Shown: positions 41,905-52,318, counted from the first letter of the stretch. The stretch is DNA of 64,000 nucleotides from Nannochloropsis oceanica (GCA_004519485.1 CP038106.1:817501-881500); one strand, 5' to 3'. Numbers and translations: made by a program. The notes: generated by a model from the sequence alone, not told the origin.

Positions 41905-42378
41905 TTAACGCAGTGGTCGCAAGAAAGATGAACGAACAATATTGCTGTTGCTTCTTGCACTACCCCTGTCAGCACTCTTCTTGCCGTGGCTGGATGATAC
42001 CTTTTTGTTGATATCCTCCTTGCCCTTGGTGGCAGCCGTCTTCTTCTTTCGCGCCGAAGTCGCCGAAATGGTGGTGCTATTGTTGCCGTTTCCCATAGGT
42101 TGGTCTTGAAATGACTGCTGCGCGTCGGAGGCGATGTCAAAAGGGGGGTGGGCAAAGGTTGGCGTGAGGCCAGGCAGGGCTGTTATGTCGCGAAGGGGTG
42201 GACGCTGCTCCTTCTGCTCCGGCTGCCCGCGCTTGCGTTTCGCCGCCCCGGGGGAAAGTCTGTTGATGTCAGCATTGACTTTATTGCTATCACTATTGTT
42301 GTTGCTACCGCCCAAGCCGCGGCTTTTGTGTTCGCAGGGGGCATAGTTCTCCTTGTCGGCGGCGCTGCTCATTTTCAT
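41905..42378 (-). CDS. Small basic protein with KEN box and D-box (candidate APC/C substrate)
   Basis: A complete 157-aa, single-exon frame. Near the N-terminus is ADKENYAP, a KEN box, and in the middle QRPPLRDITALPG, which fits the destruction box RxxLxxI. Both are degrons read by the anaphase-promoting complex. The rest is low complexity: Asn/Ser-rich between the degrons, then a Lys/Arg-rich part (SARKKKTAATKGKEDINKK) that could be a nuclear signal. No folded domain, signal peptide or helix is visible. This layout (short, disordered, basic, KEN plus D-box) is seen in securin, sororin and plant PATRONUS proteins, which share little sequence. I infer a cell-cycle-regulated protein, with no family assigned. 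Translation could also begin at the Met two codons downstream. Confidence 0.55.
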   Translation of the reverse strand: MKMSSAADKENYAPCEHKSRGLGGSNNNSDSNKVNADINRLSPGAAKRKRGQPEQKEQRPPLRDITALPGLTPTFAHPPFDIASDAQQSFQDQPMGNGNNSTTISATSARKKKTAATKGKEDINKKVSSSHGKKSADRGSARSNSNIVRSSFLRPLR

Positions 42379-43987
42379 GGTGATTCGATGTCAAGGAGAG
42401 CTGGACGAAAGGCTGCGGAGGTGGCTGCGGCGGCGGTGGCGAAGGCCTGCTATTATGTGGAGACGGTGACAGGAAGTGCTGGAGTGAGTGGTCGAGTGGT
42501 ATTACAAATGCTTTGTTCATTTAATGTGGTTCGCGGGAGGCGCTGAGGCAGTTTACGCGCCTCCTGTAAATGCCGGCCACAACTGCTTCGACGACAAAGC
42601 AGAGCAGCAGCGTCCACAATCAGAGAGACGCAAGGCGTGTATGAAATGTATATCGAGGTTTATCTACAAGCCGACGGGGTTATTATTTGTATGTGTACCG
42701 CCACAAGCAGAGGGGGTTGCGTCCATCTCGCGCCAGTCTCGTGGGAGAAATAGGAATCCTAACTCAATGCTCTTTCCCCTCCGCGCGGGTTCGTAGTCTG
42801 TATGGAGCGACAACGCATTTGCGCAAATTAATGTGCCTGGCAAACGCAGCCTTAAAGTAGTGCAACCACATAACCGTGGCAGCGGCGATGCCTGATTCAA
42901 GAAAACTGAAGCAAGCCTGCTAGACGAAGCAGCAGGATTTGGCGACATCGTTCGAGGCATGGTTCTCATTTGAAGCAACGCGCCGGCGGGAGAATTGAGG
43001 GGGGAGGCCGGTCGCGATGGGGAGGCGGAAATTTTTCACCATGAATGATGGCCCAAGCTTTCTCCCCCCACCCTAACCATAATAGCACAGTCTCCCCCAC
43101 CTGACTCACAAATGGTTGTTGATGACCCATCTAGATACTGCGATAATGAAAGAGGCTTAACCACGGTCAATATCGAACTCACAAAAGAATCTATCTATCA
43201 ATCGATTCTTCGGGCAAGCTGTGTCTTCTAATTGTTCTAATTTCCAATTCATGAGAAAGGTGCCGAGACTGATAGGCCTGGGGCATGCTTTGGACAACCC
43301 GGTCTTTGTGATAGGAGCAAAATTTGTTGGAAGAGAATAATGTCTATTTTTTTAACTCTCATACGGTCAATGTGTAGGGTCCTACAGACCCGATGCGGTA
43401 ATCGTCCAGCCTATTTTCATAACAACGATACCACCGACATGGCCCTTTGCGGTGACTTTCACAAGATATTACACATGAGGGCCACAATCGCCTGTAAGCG
43501 CAAGAAATCAAATTTTTGTTGCACAAAAACGGCCTGACAGTGTGGGTGTGTAAATTTGTGTATTGTATGCCTGTGTAGGTGGTCGCTACTCGAGTCGTGT
43601 ATACATGAGATCGTCTTGTGAAATTTGCCACGCGGAAAAGTCGCATCGCTGGGAGAAAAGTTTTAGGGAGGTGTGGGCAATATCATGTGTAAATGAATGA
43701 GAAGCCTCTCATGGAAGTGTGATGCTCCGCACGATGCAGTGTCGGTCTTGTTCGGCACGAGCCATAAGAAGCCCTGCACTCAAAAGGAACCAGTTATGTA
43801 TGGCATGGAGTTGTTCTCTCTTCTTTTCATGTTACCATCCTGAGTCCAAATGCTGTCGTGTCTGGTGTCTGGGAAGCTGGCTCCCGTCCCACACCTCTTT
43901 AAATTTAATATCAGCATTGTGCCTTGGCAGCGCAAAAGAGGGTATTCCCTCGCTCTACCGAATCTCCCTCATGCTTACTCGAATGTC
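42379..43987. other. Intergenic 1.6 kb, mostly featureless
   Basis: Lies upstream of the KEN/D-box gene and downstream of EF-P (both minus strand). It holds the third copy of the dispersed repeat at about 43719-43793. Short frames here show no family features. No RNA gene was recognised. Confidence 0.3.
43719..43793 (+). repeat. Dispersed short repeat, copy 3
   Basis: Shares with copy 2 the ordered blocks GTGATGCTC.GC, CAGTGTCGG, GCCATAA and TGCA.TCAAAAG, with the ACCC...GGGT part shortened. It is intergenic, 3.6 kb from the other two. Confidence 0.55.
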
Positions 43988-45175
43988 CTAAGATTCCCCC
44001 CGCGACACGTACGTTGCCTCTCTCGTGTCAACCTTGATCTTCTCTCCGACCTCGATGAACATGGGCACTGTCACAGTGGCGCCAGAATTGAGCTTGGCTG
44101 GCTTGGAGCCGCCCTGTGCGGTGTTTCCCTTGAAGTTGGGGTCGGTCTCCACTACCTCGTAGATGTAGTTGGGCGGCAGCTCTACATCAATGGCCCGCTC
44201 ATTCCACTTGGTTATCTGTCATGAGAGTGTAAGTTTTGGTAGTGGATGAAATTGAAGGGAGGAAAAGGTGAGCTATTGCGGGGCAACATGGTTAGAGAGA
44301 GCACGGTCAAATGGGCAAATTTGATCGCATGACACTAAGCAATGAACCAGCAAGTTCCCGTTTCTGTTGAGAGAGGGTAAGAGCTCGTCGTCATCACTCG
44401 TTCCCTCGTACCTGCACGACCATGCCTTCCAGGAGGAAGGACCCTTGGTTATTGGATGAAAAGGCAGTCTTGGGTACGCTCTCCGTCTCGTAAGTCTCCA
44501 AGTTCATGAACTGGTAAGCCTCGCCGTCGTCGTAGGAGAACTGCATGTCCATCTTGATAACTGACGCCTCTTCCACTGACTCGCCCGCCCGAAAGGTCTT
44601 TTCCATGGTCGTGCCCGAAATGAGGTTTTTGAGCTTAGAGCGCACAAAGGCCGCACCCTTTCCTGGTTTGACATGCAGAAATTCCACCACCTAAGGTTGA
44701 TATCCAGAAGAGAGGGAAGGGAGAAAATGTCGGTACGGTAAGGAGGCCGGTGGAGAATAAGCGTTAGTGGTATGAGGCACCTATTCTCAATTTCCTCTCC
44801 AGAAGCAAATGATTCGTGTACTTTTCTTGGCTGTCTCAGATTTGAATACAGATCTCGGGGTGCCCCTACTCCTTCAGTACGGGTTAGTTGTTTGGGAGGG
44901 GACAGACAACTCGTACACTGCATGCTACAAGACCCCAGACATCGTAAAGGTTGAACATTGTCTGACATCTTGACATGTTACATGCATCAACTACCATGAC
45001 TACCATGCTTATCCCGACGTCAACCCCAAAGCACCAAGCAGCAACGTACCCGCATGGGCGTGCCGTCGAGCTCGATGTTCAACCCATTCTTAAGGTCATT
45101 GCTTGTCAGGGCCACAATGATTTGCCGCTGGGCATTATTCCGTCGCTGTACCACCCGTACCAAGGGTAAGGCAGG
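43988..45175 (-). CDS. efp: Elongation factor P, organelle type (first exon unresolved)
   Basis: EF-P helps bacterial-type ribosomes through proline stretches. Three exons are clear and in phase: 45050-45175, 44412-44690 and 43988-44215. They read [20 protein letters not shown], then [40 protein letters not shown] and [20 protein letters not shown], then [20 protein letters not shown] and [20 protein letters not shown], covering the KOW-like and both OB domains. KPGKGAAF is the loop that carries the modified Lys/Arg in EF-P. Being bacterial-type in a nuclear gene, it should work in plastid or mitochondrion. At least one upstream exon with start and leader is missing from this model; a frame with ATG at 45368 (MTIRSHLYSRGCRLFFGSQ) is a candidate but its splice donor is weak. 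Confidence 0.85.
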
Positions 45176-45883
45176 CTTTTGTGGTGAAAAGGGAGGAAGA
45201 ATTATGGAGGATTGATTCAGGACGTGAGAGTGACAGGAATCAGGCGGCTGCTCAGCGTGCGCTTTCCCACTCTCTCCCTCCAGTCACTGTACCAGGGGCG
45301 AAAAGAAGGCGCTGGCTACCGAAAAAGAGGCGACAGCCACGGCTGTATAAGTGGGAACGGATGGTCATGGGCGCCGGAAGGGTTTGCGTGAGCGTGCTGA
45401 TCCCCCGTTTTGTGCAGCCCTCCCACATCATTCAACTCACCAAGTGCGGGTATCTTCATCGCGAATGGACGGTCGGCAACGCGCAAGGACTAAAGCAGGC
45501 CCTGTGTGTAATGGGGACAAGAAACGGGTGTCATCCGCAAGGACGTGAAATCGGTTGAGTGCATGCCATTCGTAAGCAAATGGTGCTTTTGAGGCATTAC
45601 GAGGGAGTTCTAGTTCTCACCGATTCAACAACAATTGCTTTGCTTGAGTTGAAGCGACTTGTTGCCGGAAATCTATTTTTCGGACGCATGCGTCTTGTGT
45701 CGTGTGGTTGCACGTCATGGTGTACGGTGATGGTCATTTTGTGAAGAAATGCGGGCAGAATTACAGCTTGCCCGTGGTGCTTGCCGTTCCCATTTTCCCC
45801 TGTCGACTTTCCCTCGGCTGCTATGTCACCCTCACTTGCTCCTCCTGTCCCCTCCCTTCTCCTTCCCCCTTACCCATAGCCAT
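45176..45883. other. 5' region of EF-P and promoter of CYP97
   Basis: Should contain the first exon(s) of EF-P on the minus strand and the CYP97 promoter on the plus strand. The CYP97 frame is open upstream to an ATG at 45749, but those 45 residues do not look like a leader. Confidence 0.3.
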
Positions 45884-47755
45884 ATGCACTGCCTTCTCCT
45901 GACAGCGGCGCTGACGGTGCTTATCCAGGGCGCCGAGGGTATTGGTAGCAGCAGAAGGACAGCGACAGGCTTCATTGGCGGTGGCTACCAGGTTGCTCCT
46001 GGTTGGCCGGCTATCCCGTCTTACCAAAGACGCAGGAGGGGGGCCAGCCGGATGGAGGTCTTTGAAGGAAATCCCTTCGGCAAGGCGGTGTGGAACCTGG
46101 TTTGGAAGCTGCCAGTCATGAAAAGAGGCAAACCGGGTACACCCATTGAATTTGGGGATGTGGCGCATGTGCTGCGTAAAAACATTGAGCAGATATACGG
46201 CAACGAGCCCAGTGTGGATGGGGCCCCGCTGGCCGAGGGGGAGGTCTCCTCCATGACGGACGGGACGGCCTTTCTGGGCCTGTACCAATACTTTCGCAAG
46301 TATGGTCCCGTGTATAAGCTATGTTTTGGCCCGAAATCCTTCATTGTGCTTTCGGACCCCACCATTATCAAGCACGTGCTCAAGACGAACAACGCCGCCT
46401 ACGACAAGGGCTTGCTGGCCGAGATCTTGGAGCCTATCATGGGCAAGGGATTGATCCCGGCCGACAACGAGACCTGGAAGGTCCGGCGCCGCGCGATCGT
46501 GCCTGCCTTTCATCAGCAGTGGTTGGAGCACATGATTAGCCTGTTCGGGGGCTGCAGCGACGTGCTTATGCAGAAGCTGGACGGCCTTGCCGCCACCAAG
46601 ACAGACGTGGACATGGAGAACCTCTTTTGCTCCGTATCGCTGGACATTATCGGCAAAGCTGTATTCAACTACCCGTTCGACTCGGTCACTAAGGAGTCTC
46701 CCGTCATCCAGGCTGTCTATAGTGTCCTAAAGGAAGCCGAGCATCGCTCTGTCACTCCCCTGCCTTATTGGAACCTACCCCTTGCCAACTTGGTGGTGCC
46801 TCGCCTCCGCAAGTTCAAGGCCGACCTGAAGGTCATCAATGACGTCCTGGACGAGCTGATCGAGAAGGCACGTAACTCGCAAGAAGTAACAGACCTCGAG
46901 GACTTGGAAAAACGCAATTACAACAAGGTCGGCGATGCCTCGCTGCTCCGGTTCCTGGTGGACCTGCGGGGGGAGGACACGAGCAACAAGCAATTGAGAG
47001 ACGATCTCATGACGATGCTCATTGCTGGCCACGAGACAACGGCTGCTGTCCTAACCTGGGCCCTGTTTGAAATTTCGCAGAAGCCTGACGTACGGGCCAA
47101 GCTGCAGGCTGAGGTGGACCGAGTGCTAGGGGACCGCATGCCTACCTTGGAGGATATCAAGGCCATGCAACTGGTGCGCTTCAGTGTGGCCGAGTCGCTG
47201 CGCATGTACCCGGAACCACCTCTCCTCATCCGTCGGGCCCTAGAGGACCACACCTTGCCCAAGGGCACGGCGGGCTTCGAACCCCGCATCATCCGCGGCT
47301 GCGACATATTCATCTCAATCTACAACCTGCACCGCGACCCGGATTTGTGGCCTAAACCGGACAACTTTGACCCGGAGCGATACCTTCGCCCTCACAGCAA
47401 CAAGGCCAAGTACCCAGACTGGGCGGGGTTTGACCCCGCACAAGTCACTGGCCTGTACCCCAACGAAGTGGCTGCGGATTTCGCCATGCTACCCTTTGGT
47501 GGGGGTGCACGCAAGTGCGTGGGCGATCAATTTGCGACACTTGAGGCAACCGTCACGCTGGCCATGCTCTTGCGTCGCTTCGATTTTGACTTTGTAGGGA
47601 GGCCCGAGGACGTGGGCATGTTCACAGGTGCCACAATTCACACCCGAAATGGCTTGAAAATGACACCCCGTCGGCGTGTGCCAGCCCCACCTGCGGCTAC
47701 GCCACCTCCCGCAACGACCGTCATCGACCGCGAGCTGCAACCACAGGGGGCATAA
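45884..47755 (+). CDS. CYP97: Cytochrome P450 CYP97-type carotenoid hydroxylase
   Basis: Heme mono-oxygenase of the CYP97 clan, which hydroxylates carotenoid rings in plastids for lutein, zeaxanthin or related xanthophylls. The 623-aa single-exon protein starts at the ATG at 45884: MHCLLLTAALTVLIQGAEG is a signal peptide followed by a basic transit part. P450 landmarks are GLYQYFRKYGPVYKLCFGPK, KGLIPADNETWKVRRRAIVP, the oxygen-binding I-helix MLIAGHETTAAVLTWAL near residue 380, ExxR in AESLRMYPEPPLLIRRALE near 436, and the heme loop FGGGARKCVGDQFA near 538 with the ligand Cys. The long match around the C-helix to plant CYP97 proteins is the main basis. Ring preference (beta or epsilon) cannot be read. 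Divergent from EF-P. C-terminal tail is Pro/Ala-rich. Confidence 0.9.
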   Translation: MHCLLLTAALTVLIQGAEGIGSSRRTATGFIGGGYQVAPGWPAIPSYQRRRRGASRMEVFEGNPFGKAVWNLVWKLPVMKRGKPGTPIEFGDVAHVLRKNIEQIYGNEPSVDGAPLAEGEVSSMTDGTAFLGLYQYFRKYGPVYKLCFGPKSFIVLSDPTIIKHVLKTNNAAYDKGLLAEILEPIMGKGLIPADNETWKVRRRAIVPAFHQQWLEHMISLFGGCSDVLMQKLDGLAATKTDVDMENLFCSVSLDIIGKAVFNYPFDSVTKESPVIQAVYSVLKEAEHRSVTPLPYWNLPLANLVVPRLRKFKADLKVINDVLDELIEKARNSQEVTDLEDLEKRNYNKVGDASLLRFLVDLRGEDTSNKQLRDDLMTMLIAGHETTAAVLTWALFEISQKPDVRAKLQAEVDRVLGDRMPTLEDIKAMQLVRFSVAESLRMYPEPPLLIRRALEDHTLPKGTAGFEPRIIRGCDIFISIYNLHRDPDLWPKPDNFDPERYLRPHSNKAKYPDWAGFDPAQVTGLYPNEVAADFAMLPFGGGARKCVGDQFATLEATVTLAMLLRRFDFDFVGRPEDVGMFTGATIHTRNGLKMTPRRRVPAPPAATPPPATTVIDRELQPQGA

Positions 47756-48148
47756 TGAGGCATTGGACATTCGAGAACAGGAGAGATGTGATGCCGAAGA
47801 GGAGCGGGGCTGTTGTATAGATTTTAAAGGAAAGCTTTCTCCCACTCAAGATAGGCGTTGGGGAAAAAGAATTTAGGAGGTGGAAGATACTGAGCCCTGT
47901 TGCTGAGAGGACCCTTAACCTTCTCAAAGGGGACATGGCACCAAGAGAAAAAGAAAACAGGATGCAGATTGATACTTCCTTTGTCTACACAGCCTCTAGA
48001 TTTTTTCTTTACGTGAGTTAGATACAAATGCAGGATTAGCTGTGTGCGTGTGCCATTTTCTAGTTGATGTAAAGCGAACTATATAAACTGAACGCTTGAG
48101 CTTCCATTTGCGGCAAGTCATCTCATCACATGTCCTTCCTGCTGGCTC
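47756..48148. other. Convergent intergenic, no gene recognised
   Basis: Between CYP97 (+) and the DENN protein (-) 3' ends. No gene or RNA recognised. Confidence 0.3.
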
Positions 48149-51100
48149 TCAAGAGAGGGGGGCTGATGCCGCCCCTTCCACAGATTCTTGCAGCAAAAAG
48201 GCAATGGGTAGGGCGAACTCGCGGCACCATAACACAAGGTTCCACCAGATCGTACTGGATGCCGTGTGCGCCCTCCGAAATTGAGGCGACGTGAGGGACT
48301 CGATGCCATCGTTCAGTAGGATGGTTTGCACCTCCTTGCGCAAAACCCACGGGGAAAGGTATTCGCACCACAGAGGGGTTCCTTGTCCGGTAGAGCCCAC
48401 CCAGCCTGGCGCTGTGCAGTGTACCGAAAAATGCGCGACAAACCTGCGTAGGGGAGGAGGGGCTGGGGTGTGGGACAGCACCGAAGACCGGCGGTCTCGG
48501 TCAACGTTAAAGTTCAGGAGATGATTCATGCCTTGCTGCTGCTGCTGTTGTTGGAGAAGCTGCTGTTGCTTTTTGAGCTTGGTCTCGCGCGCCACGAGGC
48601 ACAAAGGGCATGAAGTGGTGTAGTTATTGGGATCAGGAAACCAGCCACACTGGATCTGCGCGGCGGAAAGCCGGGAATTGCATTCGGGGCAGGTCTCAGC
48701 ATTCACATCGAGCACCAGATTGGGAAAGAGCATCTCCAGCAGGCTTTCGCCATAAAGAACTTGGTAGTTTATCAAGGGAGTGTTGAAGGCTGCCATGTCT
48801 GACACGTTCGAGGATGAGGAGTCACGCAAGGCCGCCGTTTCGGCAAACTCGGACCCTCCCCTGGAATCTGCTCTACGCGTGAGACTCTGGGCGCACCCCA
48901 TCGCCTCCGTGTCTCGCCTTGCCGACTCATCAAGCACCAGGTCAAAAGGCAAGACTCCGGAGTTAGTGAGACCGCTCATTCCCGACGTGTATCGCCTGTC
49001 CAAGCTGCCGTGCCGACTCATGTTGGGGCTGCTTATGTCACTGCCCCTGCTTACGCCCTTACAGACCGTAGGGTGATGGTTACCGCCAGCCGAGAGACTC
49101 CAAAAGCTCGAGGACCCGGGTGTGCCCATTTTTCGAAAGGCGGAAAATGCATCCTTGAAAACTTTGGGAGTGCCACCACTCATCTTGACGCCCAACTTCT
49201 GGCTGCGCTGTACAGAATGAGGACCGCCACCACCGGCACCTCCAGGCCCCGAGCCGCCCCGTCTGATCTTGTTCCAGTCCAACAGCGAAAATGCCTGCGA
49301 CGCTTGCGAGGATGCCGCTCCGGAGAGGAGGGTCGAGAGCACCGAGGCATCCACGGCAAAGCCAGCCTCGTTCATCTCGGTCAGCGCCTGGAGAGCCATG
49401 TCAACTGAGCCGAGGCGGCTGGAGGCATCAATCAGGCAGCGGTAAATCCACTCATCTGCCGCTATGGACTGAGCGTGCATCCGTTGGAGCACCTCGAACG
49501 CCAGCGTCAGCTTACTTGTGGCGGCGAGAATTCTTTCCTCCTTCATATCCTCGCTCAACCGCCGCATATGAGGGCGCAGTCCAAAGGAAGAGACCGACGA
49601 GGACTGACGCAGTGTGCTTCGCGTAGCAGCGCTCCCTTCCACACTGCCTTGGTTGCCCTGCTCCTGCATCGTATCTTCATCCTCTTCCGCTTCTGCTCTC
49701 TCCTTCATGTCCTCTTCTCCATCTACTCCACCCACGCGTCCAGTCGACAGCTCGCTTACGCCGCTTGTAAGGTCGTCAAGACGAGACAGGGGTGGTAAAC
49801 TTGCAGGAGTATGAAGCATCTCTGGCATGGCCCCCACCGGATTCCTTCGCGTCTTGCTGACTGCCGTGCCAAGGTCGGGCTGCTGTTGTGAATCTCGTCC
49901 AATGGATAAGGAGAAAGACATGAGGAAAGTTGAGAAGACCAACGTGGCCGGATCCCCAGGAATTTGGTCACTTTTGAATCTCAATATGTGGTTGCGCTTC
50001 TTGATGCCCCGCCGCCGCCGTCCACGTCGTCGACCCAAGGTGACTCCGTCGTCTTCCACGGTTCCAGCGGCCAGATCGTTCACAGGTCGAGGCGGGACGA
50101 ACCACTTTTCTTGAAGGACAGGAAATCCGCTGTAGACGAAAATCTCGGAGGGCAGGTTAGAAACGTCGGGCTGCAGTGCCACCCGCGTTATGACTTCTTG
50201 CTGCTGTCGAAGATGGTCAGGCCGCTGGAAGGACGGATGGCGCATCCTCCCTCCAATGGTGCCCATATAAAAGCGAGGTTTGCTTTTCTGCCGGGCCTCG
50301 ACCAGGTCGTCAAAATACGCCACTTCCCCACTATCCTCCGGGTCAGGCTGAAGCCGCGCGTCTAAGAAGCTTTGCAGTGCCTGAGTACGACAAAACTCTT
50401 CAAGAAAGAGGGCCCAGTCAGACGGATGCGAAGCGATAAACTCGGTCTGCTTGAAACCCAACTTCAGCGTGGGGTTTCCATTGGTAGGAAACGTCAGATA
50501 TTTGCGGTAGTCCTTTAGCAGCGCCAGGAAAAACCCCAAGAAGGCATCCCTCACAGCGTCCCAAGCCTCCTCATTCATGGTCCCCGCCTCTCCAGGCTCT
50601 CCCTGATGCAAAGAGCGCCCAGCCTGCGAGAAGGGGTCGTCCAAAGCAGGAAGGGCACGGGGCAGCGGCGCAGGTGGGGTAGACGGAGGTGAAGAGGCAA
50701 CGGCCAGTGTGGTGGGCACATTAGCAGAACCCGGGTTCACCGAGGGGGGTAAGCCTTGAGAGGGATGCGAAAAGCTCGGTGGGCTGGTGGGGAGAAGAGT
50801 CGCGGCAGCCATGGCAGCTGTTGATGCTGCCAATGAATTGGTGGAGACCGGGGGATGAGGAGGAAGAGGAGGAAGAGTAGCCGCCGAGGCATCGAGCCCC
50901 TGTTGTTGTTGATGATGCTGTTGTTGCATTTGATGGCGTTGCTCGGCCCGCTCAAAGAGGTTGGCGTGGTCCTTGATGGCCCGCAAAAGCTTGGTCTTGC
51001 GCCGTTCGGGCAAGGGGGGGAGAGGAACGCCAGGAGCGAGCCGCACCTGGTTGCGGTCAAGGTCCATAACTGTGACTGTGTCTGGCAACTGGTGGGCCAC

Positions 51101-52318
51101 CAAGTCGAACGACTCCGTGTGGCAACCCAGGAGAAAGGGAACAGGGCTGTTGGCGCACAGGTAGAGGCATTGTCGAGGCAGGATGGGGATGAACACATGA
51201 GAGTAGGCCAGGGGCCACATGCACGCCGTCAACAACTCGGCCACGGCGGTAAGGAGGGAGAACTGGGTGCTGTGCAGGAGGACTTGCTGCTCGAGGAGGA
51301 CGGCATTAAAGGCCGTCAGCAGGTTTTCTGGACTTAGCCACTCGAAAACTGCTTCCAGGGGGAGGCCACCCCACCACGCGAGGGGCTGATAAGGAGGAGG
51401 ACAAGGATAGTGGATGATCTGATCTAACATGCTGTATTGGATGGCGACCCGTCCTGGCACAGGGCACGGAACTTCCAAAAGGAAATTGCATATGTATCGT
51501 TCCAGCGGCACATGGGTGGGAGAACAGGAGAGGCGATACAGCTGTAGGAGATATGCTCGAGAAGCGTCCACAAAGGGGTACTTGGAAAGCAGGCATAAGC
51601 ACTTGGGCGCGAAAATTCGCTCCAAGTCAGAGGGGGAAGAAGGAGAGGGAGGGGAGAGGGAGGACGGGTGGGTGGAAGAAGAGAGCCTTAGAGACGAGTG
51701 AGAAGCCGCTTCTTCTTCATCGGCTTGGCCGACTTGGCCGATGGTCTCTTCCTTCTCCTCCTCGGCAAAAAAGGCCCCCCTCCGACCGTCTTCCCGTTTT
51801 AAAGGTGGTGTTTTGCCCTCTCTTCTCCTTTGTTCTTCCTCCTGCCGCAGATCCCATTCCTGGATCTGACGTGTAAGTCTAGCTTCTACTTCTTCCGGCA
51901 AGACCTCGTAGATGACGAGCGTGTGTCCATAGCTTCGGGCTCCCTCACCGTTTGTCAAGACGAAGGAGAAGAAGCGGGGCATCTGCATGCCCTTTGCCAG
52001 CCGCAAGCCCGTGGGAAAGCAAAAGTCAGCCACGCCATTTTCCACCCGCGTCTCTTGATTGTCTTCGCATGGAAATCGGTCGATCAGCAAGGGTCTGCTC
52101 ATGGTGTGCGTGTATGTGCGTGAGATTAGTTTCGTGTTTGCTATTGTTGAGCGGAAACATGCATGCAATACGCACTGGTAGCGAAGCTTGAGTGGGTGAC
52201 CGTCGACCCGGTCTTCATCGGCTTGCGCGTCTGCGGACAAGGGCACCAACGAGTCAGCATCGATGCCCACGACAAAAAAATAGTCGTTGACACGTGATGC
52301 CTCCTCCAGCACCGACAT
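48149..52318 (-). CDS. DENND4-like DENN-domain Rab GEF
   Basis: Exchange factor for Rab GTPases in membrane traffic; DENND4 proteins act on Rab10 in animals. Exons 52176-52318 and 48149-52094 give 1362 aa. The upstream DENN part has NDYFFVVGIDADSL, HPLKLRYQ joined to PLLIDRFPCEDNQE, and VADFCFPTGLRL. The central DENN has FAPKCLCLLSKYPF, ERYICNFLLEVPCPVPGRVA, SPENLLTAFNAVLLEQQVLL and MWPLAYSHVFIPILP. The downstream DENN follows (FLGFFLALLKDYRKYL). Near residue 900 is a PPR-like helical pair (EVLQRMHAQSIAADEWIYRC), and near 1180 a four-Cys motif, CPECNSRL to TTSCPLC, then YLSPWVLRKEVQTILLNDG; both are DENND4 hallmarks. The 81 bases at 52095-52175 are open in frame but have GT-AG ends and break the conserved motif, so I treat them as an intron. 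A 5' UTR intron is likely upstream of 52350. Confidence 0.9.
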   Translation of the reverse strand: MSVLEEASRVNDYFFVVGIDADSLVPLSADAQADEDRVDGHPLKLRYQCVLHACFRSTIANTKLISRTYTHTMSRPLLIDRFPCEDNQETRVENGVADFCFPTGLRLAKGMQMPRFFSFVLTNGEGARSYGHTLVIYEVLPEEVEARLTRQIQEWDLRQEEEQRRREGKTPPLKREDGRRGAFFAEEEKEETIGQVGQADEEEAASHSSLRLSSSTHPSSLSPPSPSSPSDLERIFAPKCLCLLSKYPFVDASRAYLLQLYRLSCSPTHVPLERYICNFLLEVPCPVPGRVAIQYSMLDQIIHYPCPPPYQPLAWWGGLPLEAVFEWLSPENLLTAFNAVLLEQQVLLHSTQFSLLTAVAELLTACMWPLAYSHVFIPILPRQCLYLCANSPVPFLLGCHTESFDLVAHQLPDTVTVMDLDRNQVRLAPGVPLPPLPERRKTKLLRAIKDHANLFERAEQRHQMQQQHHQQQQGLDASAATLPPLPPHPPVSTNSLAASTAAMAAATLLPTSPPSFSHPSQGLPPSVNPGSANVPTTLAVASSPPSTPPAPLPRALPALDDPFSQAGRSLHQGEPGEAGTMNEEAWDAVRDAFLGFFLALLKDYRKYLTFPTNGNPTLKLGFKQTEFIASHPSDWALFLEEFCRTQALQSFLDARLQPDPEDSGEVAYFDDLVEARQKSKPRFYMGTIGGRMRHPSFQRPDHLRQQQEVITRVALQPDVSNLPSEIFVYSGFPVLQEKWFVPPRPVNDLAAGTVEDDGVTLGRRRGRRRRGIKKRNHILRFKSDQIPGDPATLVFSTFLMSFSLSIGRDSQQQPDLGTAVSKTRRNPVGAMPEMLHTPASLPPLSRLDDLTSGVSELSTGRVGGVDGEEDMKERAEAEEDEDTMQEQGNQGSVEGSAATRSTLRQSSSVSSFGLRPHMRRLSEDMKEERILAATSKLTLAFEVLQRMHAQSIAADEWIYRCLIDASSRLGSVDMALQALTEMNEAGFAVDASVLSTLLSGAASSQASQAFSLLDWNKIRRGGSGPGGAGGGGPHSVQRSQKLGVKMSGGTPKVFKDAFSAFRKMGTPGSSSFWSLSAGGNHHPTVCKGVSRGSDISSPNMSRHGSLDRRYTSGMSGLTNSGVLPFDLVLDESARRDTEAMGCAQSLTRRADSRGGSEFAETAALRDSSSSNVSDMAAFNTPLINYQVLYGESLLEMLFPNLVLDVNAETCPECNSRLSAAQIQCGWFPDPNNYTTSCPLCLVARETKLKKQQQLLQQQQQQQGMNHLLNFNVDRDRRSSVLSHTPAPPPLRRFVAHFSVHCTAPGWVGSTGQGTPLWCEYLSPWVLRKEVQTILLNDGIESLTSPQFRRAHTASSTIWWNLVLWCREFALPIAFLLQESVEGAASAPLS

